Shown here: piece by piece, positions 19,106 through 28,355 of the stretch
Layout: the number at the start of each line of letters is the position of its first letter
Numbering within the stretch: the stretch's first letter is position 1
From: Nitrosomonadales bacterium
GTDB taxonomy: Bacteria; Pseudomonadota; Gammaproteobacteria; Burkholderiales; Gallionellaceae
Direction of reading: 5' to 3'
Assembly: GCA_023259055.1 (NCBI GenBank)
Contig: JAHFQZ010000005.1
Location: forward strand, 124,001 to 188,000
Length of the DNA: 64,000 nucleotides
Program-made: the position numbers and the translations under genes
Notes under the pieces: generated by a model
The model's input: the letters and a program-made list of their open reading frames with translations, nothing else
The model's database searches: none
Told to the model about the DNA's origin: nothing

Positions 19106-19597
19106 ATGAAAAATAATGTTTCTGTCGTTTTTGTCTGCATGGGCAACATCTGCCGCTCGCCAACGGCTGAAGCGGTATTTCGCCACTATGTCGAGAATGC
19201 CGGTTTGTCCGGAAAAATCCTGATCGATTCGGCGGGGACGCATGACTACCACATCGGCGATGCACCGGACTTGCGCGCGCAGCGTGCGGCACAGCAGCGG
19301 GGGTATGACATGAGCAAGTTGCGCGGGCGGCAGATAGAGGAGGGTGACTTTCACCGCTTCGACTATGTGCTTGCGATGGACAAGGCCAATCTCTCCATCC
19401 TGCACCGCCTTGCGCCGCCTGCCAGCGATGCCCAAGTGCGGCTGTTTCTCGAATATGCACGGCATCATGTCGAGCGTGAAGTTCCCGATCCTTACTACGG
19501 CGGCACCGATGGCTTCGAAAAAGTGCTGGACATGGTGGAAGACGCATCGGAGGGATTGCTGCAGCATATCCGCCAGCGGCATTTTGGGCACAGTTAA
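19106..19597 (+). CDS. Low-molecular-weight protein tyrosine phosphatase
   Basis: 163 residues, normal for the family. The P-loop is CMGNICRSP (Cys 11, Arg 17; CX5R) and the general acid is in DPYYGG (Asp about 134). It dephosphorylates phosphotyrosine, often on tyrosine autokinases that control polysaccharide export; no such kinase lies nearby. It is followed 8 bases later by the YkgJ-like gene, suggesting one transcript. All catalytic residues are present, so an active enzyme is expected. Confidence 0.92.
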   Translation: MKNNVSVVFVCMGNICRSPTAEAVFRHYVENAGLSGKILIDSAGTHDYHIGDAPDLRAQRAAQQRGYDMSKLRGRQIEEGDFHRFDYVLAMDKANLSILHRLAPPASDAQVRLFLEYARHHVEREVPDPYYGGTDGFEKVLDMVEDASEGLLQHIRQRHFGHS

Positions 19598-19605
19598 TCC
19601 AGCCC

Positions 19606-19964
19606 ATGACCGCTAATCTCTGCCAAGCATGCGGCCCATGTTGCGCCCATTTTCGCGTTTCCTTCTACTGGGGCGAGGCGGACGACGCACCCTGCGGCAT
19701 CGCCCCCGCACATTTTACCGAAGCCGTTTCGCCGCACCTGCGCTGCATGAAGGGAACAGCCAGCAAACCGGCGCGCTGCGTGGCGTTTGAAGGCGAATTG
19801 GGCAAAGAGTCTCGTGCAGCAACTACTCGCAGCGCCCATCCACCTGCCGCGAATTCGACGTGCGGGAGGTGGATGGCTCTGCCAATTTGCGTTGCGCGCA
19901 CAACTCTAAAGTTTTAACTTTTCAACTGTTAGTAGCATTGCTTCAACGAGCTTATTTCACCTGA
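19606..19964 (+). pseudogene. YkgJ-family Cys-cluster protein, frameshifted
   Basis: The first frame (19606 to about 19808) encodes [20 protein letters not shown] and LRCMKGT...[11 protein letters not shown], typical of YkgJ-type putative zinc/iron-chelating proteins. From 19809 the homologous sequence continues in another frame as [17 protein letters not shown], with the expected Cys residues, and runs to a TGA at 19962-19964. The shift is explained by loss of one G (GAGGTC to GAGTC) near 19807-19811. In the original frame the product ends at 19917 with unrelated residues. Either a real mutation or a sequencing error. Confidence 0.75.
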
Positions 19965-20147
19965 TTCTCAGCTACTCATCGCATCAAGAGGTTGAATCAC
20001 CATTGGGTTCGAGGCAGAATACAAATAGTAGATGCCTTTTCCTGCGGCCAAAACATTAATGAATATTTACTAATGATGCAGGTGCCATATACTTATTTAT
20101 ATGAATTCATCCCCGTTTGAGGGATGAAACAGTCATTCGGAGTAACT

Positions 20148-20699
20148 ATGCCCCTCTCTTCCTATCTAGGTGACAACCCAATTCTCGGTGCGCGTGTTTA
20201 TTTTCATGCCTCTTCCCAAATTATCGGGAATGTTACCATCGGCAATGATAGCTCGATCTGGTGCAACGCGGTTTTGCGGGGCGATGTGAATCGTATTGTG
20301 ATCGGACAGGGAACCAATGTGCAGGACCTTACAATGGGTCACGTGTCTCACAAGACGCCGGACAAGCCTGCGGGCTCGCCTTTGGTGATCGGAGACTATG
20401 TGACTGTAGGACACTCCGTCGTTCTCCATGGCTGCATGATCGGGAATGAGTGCCTGATCGGGATGGGCTCGATCATCTTGGACGATGCCGTTATTCCCGA
20501 TCATGTCATGATAGGCGCAGGCAGCCTGGTTCCGCCGGGAAAAACGCTGGAGAGCGGGATGCTGTACGTAGGCCGTCCGGTAAAGGCAGTTCGAGCGTTG
20601 ACCCCTGAAGAAATTGCTCACCTGAGATATTCGGCCGAGCATTACGTAGAATTAAAAAATGATTATCTGAACGGTCTGTCGGAAAAGCACAAAATCTGA
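20148..20699 (+). CDS. Gamma carbonic anhydrase family protein
   Basis: 183 residues; start at the ATG 20148 with GGAG 5 bases upstream. It is a left-handed beta-helix of hexapeptide repeats (IGNVTIGNDSSIWCNAVLRG, IGDYVTVGHSVVLHG, IGMGSIILDDAVI). The three putative metal-binding His residues are in MGHVSH and VGHSVVLHG. The YrdA/gamma-CA subfamily trimerises and binds zinc or iron; only some members hydrate CO2. In an autotroph it could serve bicarbonate supply, but no carboxysome genes are near. The next gene, an outer-membrane protein, starts 32 bases later. Confidence 0.88.
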   Translation: MPLSSYLGDNPILGARVYFHASSQIIGNVTIGNDSSIWCNAVLRGDVNRIVIGQGTNVQDLTMGHVSHKTPDKPAGSPLVIGDYVTVGHSVVLHGCMIGNECLIGMGSIILDDAVIPDHVMIGAGSLVPPGKTLESGMLYVGRPVKAVRALTPEEIAHLRYSAEHYVELKNDYLNGLSEKHKI

Positions 20700-20731
20700 G
20701 AAAGCCTGAGGAAAATCTTAAGGAGAACGTT

Positions 20732-21559
20732 ATGTTGAGCAAAATCACTTTTTCAATGGGTTCCCTGATATTTTCTACGGCTGCGTTTGCAGGCCCATCA
20801 GATATTATGGTATCCAACAACCAGGTCCGTTTTCAGTTTATTTCAACGAATGTCGACTACACGGAAACTGGTAATGGAATATTTGGCACTCAGACCGGAA
20901 CGCTTGATACAGAAACGGGTGCTGTGCCCGGTTTTGCACTTAACATTTCCACGATGAATGATTTGTTGCTTGGAAACGACTATACCCATGCCGAGTATAA
21001 CCATTCCAGCGGCAACACAACATATACAGGGGCGGTTCAAGGTGGGACGTTTGGTTCAGTTGTTGACACTTCCAGTGCAACGCTAACAAATTACAGCGCA
21101 CGTTACGGAAAAGGCTTTGTTGTCCATGATCAGCTTATGCTGACACCCTACGCTGAACTTGGCCATCACCAATGGGATAGAGGGGTAAATTATGGCGAGA
21201 TATATACTCACCTATATTTTGGGATCGGTGCGCTGGGCCAATACTCGCCTGTCAGCAAGCTGGTTCTTACGGCCAATGCTATGTTCGGAAAGACGTTTGG
21301 ATCATACATTACTGTTAATTCCGGTCCCGGACTTAATGGATTCTCCGGGCCACTCGGCAACTCTACGCTGTATAACGTTGGTGTATCCGCAGATTATGCG
21401 TTTGTGGAAAACTTCCACGCGAACATCGGTGTCGATTATATGAGTTTTAAATATGGCATGAGCGCAGTGTTTCCAGTAGGAGGGGGATTTGTCGCTTGGG
21501 AACCGGACAGCAAGACAAATTACGGCACGGTTAAATTTGGGTTGGGGTACGCGTTCTAA
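20732..21559 (+). CDS. Outer-membrane beta-barrel protein
   Basis: 275 residues, start ATG preceded by AAGGAGA. The signal peptide MLSKITFSMGSLIFSTAAFA is cleaved before GPSD. The mature part consists of amphipathic beta strands, with FGLGYAF at the C-terminus (terminal Phe for BAM). It contains many Asn, Thr, Ser and Gly and no Cys. Specific family not recognised; it could be a porin-like or OmpW-like channel. No conserved neighbours that would set the role. Confidence 0.7.
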   Translation: MLSKITFSMGSLIFSTAAFAGPSDIMVSNNQVRFQFISTNVDYTETGNGIFGTQTGTLDTETGAVPGFALNISTMNDLLLGNDYTHAEYNHSSGNTTYTGAVQGGTFGSVVDTSSATLTNYSARYGKGFVVHDQLMLTPYAELGHHQWDRGVNYGEIYTHLYFGIGALGQYSPVSKLVLTANAMFGKTFGSYITVNSGPGLNGFSGPLGNSTLYNVGVSADYAFVENFHANIGVDYMSFKYGMSAVFPVGGGFVAWEPDSKTNYGTVKFGLGYAF

Positions 21560-21590
21560 TTCAATAATGATGAAACAGAATAGCCTCATT

Positions 21591-21665
21591 TGGTGGGCGA
21601 TACTGGGTTCGAACCAGTGACCCCTGCCGTGTGAAGGCAGTGCTCTACCGCTGAGCTAACCGCCC
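21591..21665 (-). tRNA. tRNA-Val (anticodon CAC)
   Basis: Reads on the minus strand from GGGCGGTTAGCTCAGC to the encoded CCA, 75 bases. The acceptor stem is GGGCGGT/ATCGCCC (one G-U), the anticodon stem CTGCC/GGCAG with loop TTCACAC (U33, anticodon CAC), and the T arm has GGTTCGAACC. It lies antisense in the gap between the outer-membrane protein and gltX. It reads valine codon GUG. Confidence 0.95.
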
Positions 21666-21779
21666 TGAAGAGGGCGCGCATTAAATCATAACGCGCCAAA
21701 TCCAGTCAATTTCTTTGTGCGTGCAACGTGCAAAGCTCGTAAAATGCGCGCCTTATTGTTTGCCATTCTTGTTTTATTT

Positions 21780-23171
21780 ATGACTATTCGCACTCGTTTC
21801 GCTCCCAGCCCTACGGGTTATCTGCATATTGGCGGCGCGCGTACCGCCTTGTTTTCCTGGGCGTATGCGCGCAAGCACGGCGGCACATTTATCTTGCGGA
21901 TCGAAGACACCGATGTGGAGCGTTCCTCTCCCGAGGCGGTGCAGGCGATTCTGGACGGGATGGCGTGGCTTGACCTGAATTACGACGAGGGGCCGTTCTA
22001 CCAGATGCGGCGCATGGAGCGCTACAAGGTGGTGATGCAGCAGTTGCTGGATCAGGGAACGGCCTATTACTGTTACACCTTGCCGGAGGAGCTTGAAGCC
22101 TTGCGTGAAGCGCAACGGGTACGCGGTGAAAAGCCGCGTTATGATGGACGTTGGCGACCGGAGCAGGGCAAGGTTTTGCCGGCTCCTCCGGAGGGCGTCA
22201 AGCCTGTGGTGCGATTCAAAAACCCGCTTCACGGCGTAGCGGCGTGGGACGACATGGTCAAAGGCAAGATCGTGTTCGAGAACAGTGAACTGGATGACCT
22301 GATTATTGCCCGTGGCGACGGTACGCCGACCTATAATTTTTGCGTGGTGGTGGACGATTGGGACATGCGCATTACGCATGTGATACGCGGCGATGATCAC
22401 GTCAACAACACGCCGCGCCAGATCAACATTCTCAAGGCGCTGGGTGCGACGGTGCCGCAGTATGCGCACCTGTCGATGATCCTCGGCGACGACGGCACCA
22501 AGCTATCCAAGCGCCACGGCGCGGTCAGCGTGATGCAATACGAGGAGGATGGTTACCTGCCGGAGGCGGTGATCAATTATCTGGCGCGTCTGGGCTGGTC
22601 GCACGGAGACGAGGAAATATTCTCGGTCGAGCAGTTCTGCCAGTGGTTCGACCTCGACCACATCACGCCGTCCGCCGCGCAGTTCAACACCGAAAAATTG
22701 AACTGGGTGAACCAGCATTACCTGAAGCAGGCTGACAATGCGCGTCTCGCCGCGCTGGTGCGTCCGCGCCTCGAAGCGCGTGGTGTGATGGTAAGCACCG
22801 TTCCTGCCCTTGAAGCTGTGGTGGCGCTGTACAAGGAACGCGTCGCGACGCTCAACGAATTGGCCGATGCCGCCGAGGTGTTCTACATCGATTTGCATCC
22901 CGCGCGCGAGCTGCTGGATACACACCTTGTGCCGGAAGTGCTGCCTGCCTTGCGAGAACTTGCCGGGCGTTTTGCCGATGTCGCCTGGGAAGCTCCGGCG
23001 CTGAATATGCTCGTCAAGGAATTGCTGGCCAAACACAACCTTAAGATGCCTAAGCTGGCGATGCCGTTGCGCGTAATGCTGGTTGGGCAGACGCACACGC
23101 CGTCGGTCGATGCGGTACTGGCGTTGTTTCCGCGCGAGACCGTATTGGCGCGCATGAATAAGCATCTGTAA
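21780..23171 (+). CDS. gltX: Glutamyl-tRNA synthetase
   Basis: 463 residues from the ATG at 21780 ([19 protein letters not shown]). An upstream in-frame ATG at 21717 would add 21 unrelated residues. Class I signature HIGH appears as PTGYLHIGG and KMSKS as KLSKRHG. Anticodon-binding helices fill the C-terminal third. It charges tRNA-Glu for translation and heme synthesis; a tRNA-Glu gene lies 180 bases downstream. No SELID zinc-motif Cys set (CxCx...) was noted. Intact. Confidence 0.97.
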   Translation: MTIRTRFAPSPTGYLHIGGARTALFSWAYARKHGGTFILRIEDTDVERSSPEAVQAILDGMAWLDLNYDEGPFYQMRRMERYKVVMQQLLDQGTAYYCYTLPEELEALREAQRVRGEKPRYDGRWRPEQGKVLPAPPEGVKPVVRFKNPLHGVAAWDDMVKGKIVFENSELDDLIIARGDGTPTYNFCVVVDDWDMRITHVIRGDDHVNNTPRQINILKALGATVPQYAHLSMILGDDGTKLSKRHGAVSVMQYEEDGYLPEAVINYLARLGWSHGDEEIFSVEQFCQWFDLDHITPSAAQFNTEKLNWVNQHYLKQADNARLAALVRPRLEARGVMVSTVPALEAVVALYKERVATLNELADAAEVFYIDLHPARELLDTHLVPEVLPALRELAGRFADVAWEAPALNMLVKELLAKHNLKMPKLAMPLRVMLVGQTHTPSVDAVLALFPRETVLARMNKHL

Positions 23172-23202
23172 TCTCTTCGGTTAATCTTTCTCGGAAGTCA
23201 GC

Positions 23203-23231
23203 TTTACAAGCATAGGTCGCATCACTATAAT
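23203..23231 (+). promoter_or_regulatory. Sigma-70 promoter of the tRNA-Ala/tRNA-Glu pair
   Basis: TTTACA at 23203-23208, a 17-base spacer and a perfect TATAAT at 23226-23231, followed by GCGCGCTCT, a GC-rich discriminator typical of stringently controlled tRNA promoters. The first tRNA starts 22 bases after the -10. Confidence 0.8.
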
Positions 23232-23252
23232 GCGCGCTCTTTTCGGGGTACC

Positions 23253-23328
<76 letters not shown>

Positions 23329-23347
23329 AAAGAGCTTAAAAGTCAAA

Positions 23348-23423
23348 GTCCCCATCGTCTAGAGGCCTAGGACATCGCCCTTTCACGGCGGTAACACGAG
23401 TTCGAATCTCGTTGGGGACGCCA
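23348..23423 (+). tRNA. tRNA-Glu (anticodon TTC)
   Basis: 76 bases with encoded CCA and discriminator G. The acceptor stem is GTCCCCA/TGGGGAC; the anticodon loop CTTTCAC gives TTC. A rho-independent terminator follows 18 bases later. Confidence 0.96.
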
Positions 23424-23441
23424 GTCATTATCAATGAAAGT

Positions 23442-23469
23442 GGACACTTGATTCCGAGTGTCCTTTTTT
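23442..23469 (+). terminator. Rho-independent terminator of the tRNA operon
   Basis: The stem GGACACT/AGTGTCC (7 bp) with an 8-base loop is directly followed by six T. It ends transcription of the tRNA pair ahead of the convergent mgtA gene. Confidence 0.9.
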
Positions 23470-23483
23470 ATTTTCTGCCTTGC

Positions 23484-26057
23484 TTAGCGTGCCGAAAATT
23501 TCCGGTAGAACAACCTTTTTACAAACTCCACCGTTATGAGATAGCAAAACACCATAACTGGCAGGATCACAAAGAACAGTGGCGGCGGCGCAACGAAACC
23601 GAGATGCGTCGCGAATGGTGTGAAAGGCAATGCCACAGCGACCAGGACTACCGTCAGTGAAGTGATGGTCAGCGCAATGCTGGGTCGGCTTTTTAAGGGG
23701 CTGCCACGGGTGCGAATGACGAAGATCACCAGCACCTGGGTGGCGATGGATTCGATGAACCAGCCGGTGTGGAATAGCACTTCGCCGGCATCGAAAACTT
23801 TCAGCAAGATAAAGAACATCAGGAAATCGAATACTGAACTGACCGGCCCGACCACCCACATGAAGTTACGGATGAAGGTTGTGTCCCAGTGCCTGGGATG
23901 TGCCAGGGAGTTGTTGTCAACGCTGTCCATCGGAATCGGCAGTTCCGAGACATCGTAGAGCAGGTTGTTGAGCAGAATCTGTGCCGGCAGCATCGGCAGA
24001 AAGGGCAGGAACAATGTTGCTCCGGCCATGCTGAACATATTGCCGAAATTGGAGCTCGTTCCCATCATGATGTACTTCATGATGTTAACGAAGGTGCGGC
24101 GGCCTTCCATTACCCCTGCGTGCAGCACATTCATATCTTGTCGCAACATGATCATGTCGGCCGCCGCTTTGGCTACGTCCACGGCGCTGTCCACCGAGAT
24201 ACCGACATCCGCCGAACGGAGCGAAGGCGCATCGTTGATGCCGTCCCCGAGGTAACCGACGGTGTGCCCCTGCGCTTTCAGCGACAGGATAACGCGGTTC
24301 TTCTGGGTCGGTGTGACGCGGCAGAACAGGTTAGCCTCCCTCACCCGTACCGCCAGAGTAGGATCGTCCATGCGCTGGATATCACTGCCGTTCAGCACGC
24401 CCGTGACTGGCATTCCTAGTTGGTTGCATACGTGGCGGGTGACCAGTTCGCTATCGCCGGTGACGATCTTGATATTGATCCCGCTAGCGGCAAGCGCCTT
24501 GAGTGCATGCGCCGCGCTTGCTTTTGGCGGATCGAGGAATGCGGCGAAGCCAGCGAAGATCAGCTCGGTTTCATCGTCGACGACGGCATGCGGATGGTCC
24601 AAAGCCACCGGACGCAAGGCGATGCCAAGCACCTTGAAGCCCTCTCGTCCGAGGCTGTCGTGCAAGGCCTGGATGGATGCGAGCGCTTTTTCGTCCAGCG
24701 GCAGTGAGTACAGCGTTTCGCCGACAGCGTATCGCGTGGACAGCCTGAGTATATCCTCGGGCGAGCCTTTGACGACGAGCAGCCGTTTTTCGCCATGATC
24801 GGCCAGCACCCCTTTCTCGCTTTGATCCAATAAAACAGATACGCGCCGTCGCTCGAAGTCAAAGGGCACCTCGTCGATCTTGCGCCAGCTGCTTACGTCG
24901 ATTTCCTCGTGTTTGAGGATCGCATCATCCAGCGGGCTCTTTAGTCCGGTTTCGAAATAGCTGTTGAGGTAAGCCAGTTGCAACACCTGCGCGCTGTCGT
25001 TCCCTTGCGCGTCGAGGTGGCGTTCCAGCTGGACGCGCCCCTCGGTGAGCGTGCCGGTCTTGTCGGTGCACAGCACGTCCATGCTGCCCAGGTTATGAAT
25101 TGCGGCGAGCTGCTTCACGATCACCTGCTTTTTCGCCATGCGCAGGGCGCCGCGCGACAGCGTCACGGTGATCACCATCGGCAACAGTTCCGGCGTGAGG
25201 CCGACGGCCAGCGCGATGGCGAACAGAAACGACTCGAGGAATGGCCGGTGGAAAAAAGCGTTGATCAGGAACACAAACATCACCAGCAGGATGGTCAGGC
25301 GCATGATCAGCATACCAAAGCTCTGGGTACCCAGCTCGAAAGCGGTAGGCGGCGGCTTGACCGCAAGAGAATCCGCGATATTGCCCATCGCGGTATCGGT
25401 TCCTGTACGGCAGACTATTGCCTTGGCCATTCCGCTGATGACAGAAGTGCCCATGAACACGGCATTCTCTGCCTGGCTGAGGTCTTCCACCGGCGTTGTC
25501 AGATCGTGCGCCTTTTTTTCCACCGGAAATGGTTCGCCCGTCAGCAGCGACTGGTTGACGAAAAAATCCTTTGCCTCAAGCAAGCGGCAATCGGCCGGGA
25601 TGAGATCGCCCGCAGCCAGCACCACCACATCGCCCGGCACCAGCACGGCTATCTGAATCTCCTGGGAAAATCCATCGCGCAGCACCGTGGCACGCACTGC
25701 TACAGCGTGTTTCAACTGTTCTGCTGCGCGGCCAGCCCGGTATTCCTGGACGAAATCCAGCGTCACACTCATCAGTACGACAGCCCAGATGATCACAAAT
25801 CCGGTGATCTCGCCGGTCAGCGCGGACACGGCGCTGGCAGCCAGCAGAACCATCACCAGCGGATTCTTGAAGTGGCTCAGGTACTGGATGATCAGTGGCC
25901 GTTCGCCGTAGTTGCGCAGCGTGTTGGGGCCGAACCGTGCGGTACGCGCTTGCGCTTCCTGCTGGCTAAGCCCTGCAGGGAGCGCCTCCATCTGTGATAG
26001 AAGTGCTTCGGAAGGCAGATTCCAGAACAGGGCATCGGGACGATCCATAGTGTTCAC
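23484..26057 (-). CDS. mgtA: Mg2+-importing P-type ATPase
   Basis: 857 residues. A P-type ATPase of class IIIB: cation-transporter N-terminal domain, TGEPFPVEK actuator motif (TGES variant), phosphorylation motif CTDKTGTLT, nucleotide-binding KGSPEDILRLS, hinge GDGINDAPSLRSADVGISVD, and a C-terminal membrane bundle with ten predicted helices in all. Length and motifs match MgtA/MgtB. It imports Mg2+ with its gradient, normally in low Mg2+ under PhoPQ; no mgtC or regulatory leader was seen upstream. The start is ATG 26057, with a second ATG three codons later. It is convergent with the tRNA operon. Confidence 0.93.
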   Translation of the reverse strand: MNTMDRPDALFWNLPSEALLSQMEALPAGLSQQEAQARTARFGPNTLRNYGERPLIIQYLSHFKNPLVMVLLAASAVSALTGEITGFVIIWAVVLMSVTLDFVQEYRAGRAAEQLKHAVAVRATVLRDGFSQEIQIAVLVPGDVVVLAAGDLIPADCRLLEAKDFFVNQSLLTGEPFPVEKKAHDLTTPVEDLSQAENAVFMGTSVISGMAKAIVCRTGTDTAMGNIADSLAVKPPPTAFELGTQSFGMLIMRLTILLVMFVFLINAFFHRPFLESFLFAIALAVGLTPELLPMVITVTLSRGALRMAKKQVIVKQLAAIHNLGSMDVLCTDKTGTLTEGRVQLERHLDAQGNDSAQVLQLAYLNSYFETGLKSPLDDAILKHEEIDVSSWRKIDEVPFDFERRRVSVLLDQSEKGVLADHGEKRLLVVKGSPEDILRLSTRYAVGETLYSLPLDEKALASIQALHDSLGREGFKVLGIALRPVALDHPHAVVDDETELIFAGFAAFLDPPKASAAHALKALAASGINIKIVTGDSELVTRHVCNQLGMPVTGVLNGSDIQRMDDPTLAVRVREANLFCRVTPTQKNRVILSLKAQGHTVGYLGDGINDAPSLRSADVGISVDSAVDVAKAAADMIMLRQDMNVLHAGVMEGRRTFVNIMKYIMMGTSSNFGNMFSMAGATLFLPFLPMLPAQILLNNLLYDVSELPIPMDSVDNNSLAHPRHWDTTFIRNFMWVVGPVSSVFDFLMFFILLKVFDAGEVLFHTGWFIESIATQVLVIFVIRTRGSPLKSRPSIALTITSLTVVLVAVALPFTPFATHLGFVAPPPLFFVILPVMVFCYLITVEFVKRLFYRKFSAR

Positions 26058-26247
26058 CTTTTTTTTGCGCGGCCAATTGTGGCGCTTCCGATAAGGTCAT
26101 CGTAACGCTGGAATGGAGCTAGCACAATAAAACTTAATGGGGCATATTCAGTCAAACACAGCAAAATTCCTAACTGGCATCTTTCCGGATTTAAAGCCTT
26201 TGTACTCAGCGCTGTAAATGTATGGTAATTCAGGTAAAATTGTTAAA

Positions 26248-27220
<973 letters not shown>

Positions 27221-27579
27221 ATACAGCACTGCTATAGCCAGTGGAATTTCGCTCAAGCTGGTCCAAACACAAACGGGAATGTCGTATTGCAAGACTCCTT
27301 TCCCCCGATTAGGCGCAATAGCGATTGCGCCCGTGGGCTTCCGGGTATCCAGTAACCAACGTGCCAAGCTTAGGGGTGTTGCATTGCTGTTCCCTAAACC
27401 AGACATTTCTTTTGCTCCCTTTAAACAATTTCCACCCAATTGGATGAATTTTCGTTTTATGGTATGGTGACCATAAGGTGGATGTTAGTGCACTGTAATA
27501 ATTGACGAATTGTGATTGGTGTTAACTGGCGTAGTGGTTTTGCAGTTTATTTATTCAATAATTCAAGCGGGATGGGTTT
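27221..27579. other. Intergenic region after glnB
   Basis: 359 bases without a credible gene. It contains a perfect hairpin GGCGCAAT-AGCG-ATTGCGCC at 27312-27331 without a following T run; this may be a REP-like element or a weak terminator. The remaining part is AT-richer toward the next gene and should contain its promoter, but no convincing -35/-10 pair was assigned. Confidence 0.4.
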
Positions 27580-28065
27580 ATGTCACAAGAAAAATTCGAG
27601 AGGCGTGATAAATTTCTTTTCACACTGGAGTGGCTACTGGCAGTTACAAAGCGCTACTCTAGTGGACTGCAATTTGGTCTAGCCCATATCGATTATAAAA
27701 CCCCCAGAACCCTCGGCGAGACTTATGGTGCACAAAAAGCAGCGCAAAAGCTTGACGAGGTTTCGCACTCCTTGCACAAGGCTTTCCGCAAGACTGACTT
27801 GGTAGTGCGTGACGGGACTGATTTCTGGATTTTGATGCCTTTTGCTCAAGCCGAGGAGAGGCTTTTCGACAAAATCAAGTACATCATCGAAACTGCGTCG
27901 CTGAGTGGTCTCGAGATTGTGGAGCGTGATATTTCCATTTTCTTGTTGCCCAACGCTGCGGCTGAACTAGACGAAAACAGCTCGGCCTTGGAATTTCTTG
28001 CCTATCTCAAGAATAATCATACCGTCTTGGCAAGCCGCAAAATATCGTTGCCCGCCAAAGAATAA
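27580..28065 (+). CDS. Degenerate GGDEF-like protein
   Basis: 161 residues. The stretch KLDEVSHSLHKAFRKTDLVV followed by RDGTDFWILMP parallels the GGDEF fold (LxxVAxxLRxxxRxxDxVARxGGDEFxILLP), with GTDFW at the active-site turn in place of GGDEF. With Gly-Gly and Glu lost, cyclase activity is very unlikely; it may bind nucleotide or protein. It is shorter than the normal domain context and has no sensor domain. It lies upstream of the two-kinase operon but separated by 290 bases. Confidence 0.6.
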   Translation: MSQEKFERRDKFLFTLEWLLAVTKRYSSGLQFGLAHIDYKTPRTLGETYGAQKAAQKLDEVSHSLHKAFRKTDLVVRDGTDFWILMPFAQAEERLFDKIKYIIETASLSGLEIVERDISIFLLPNAAAELDENSSALEFLAYLKNNHTVLASRKISLPAKE

Positions 28066-28355
28066 CCAATACAAATATAAAATATTTTGGCGCATCCAAT
28101 GGTTATTCCATTGGCAAGCGGTGCAACGCTGCAGACGCCGATTCCAGCTCCAACCCGAGGGGCCTCTTGGCTTCGGGCGCATTCATTCGCAATGGGCAGG
28201 CCGGTTGGTTCCCGATTGCAGCGCAGCCACCCTCCGATCGCGGCGTTGCGGCCTGCTTGTGGAGAATGACTACATGGCACAGCACAGCCAGCGCCTTGCA
28301 CTGCATCCCGCAGGCAAATGGCGCGGGGTATGAAACCTGCTGAAATAGGCTCTAA
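28066..28355. other. Intergenic region upstream of the sensory operon
   Basis: 290 bases, GC-rich in the middle. The short open frames on both strands have no conserved features. The first part contains CCAATGG-TTATT-CCATTGG (about 28096-28114), a perfect 7-bp hairpin. No promoter assigned. Confidence 0.35.

Noticed and set aside
24978-25997. 339-codon plus-strand frame inside mgtA
   Set aside because: Antisense to a full P-type ATPase gene; composition (Gln, His, Arg) is that of a shadow.
27525-27545. Possible sigma-54 promoter (TGGCG...TTTTGCA) upstream of the GGDEF-like gene
   Set aside because: Spacing between GG and GC is 12 instead of 10 bases.
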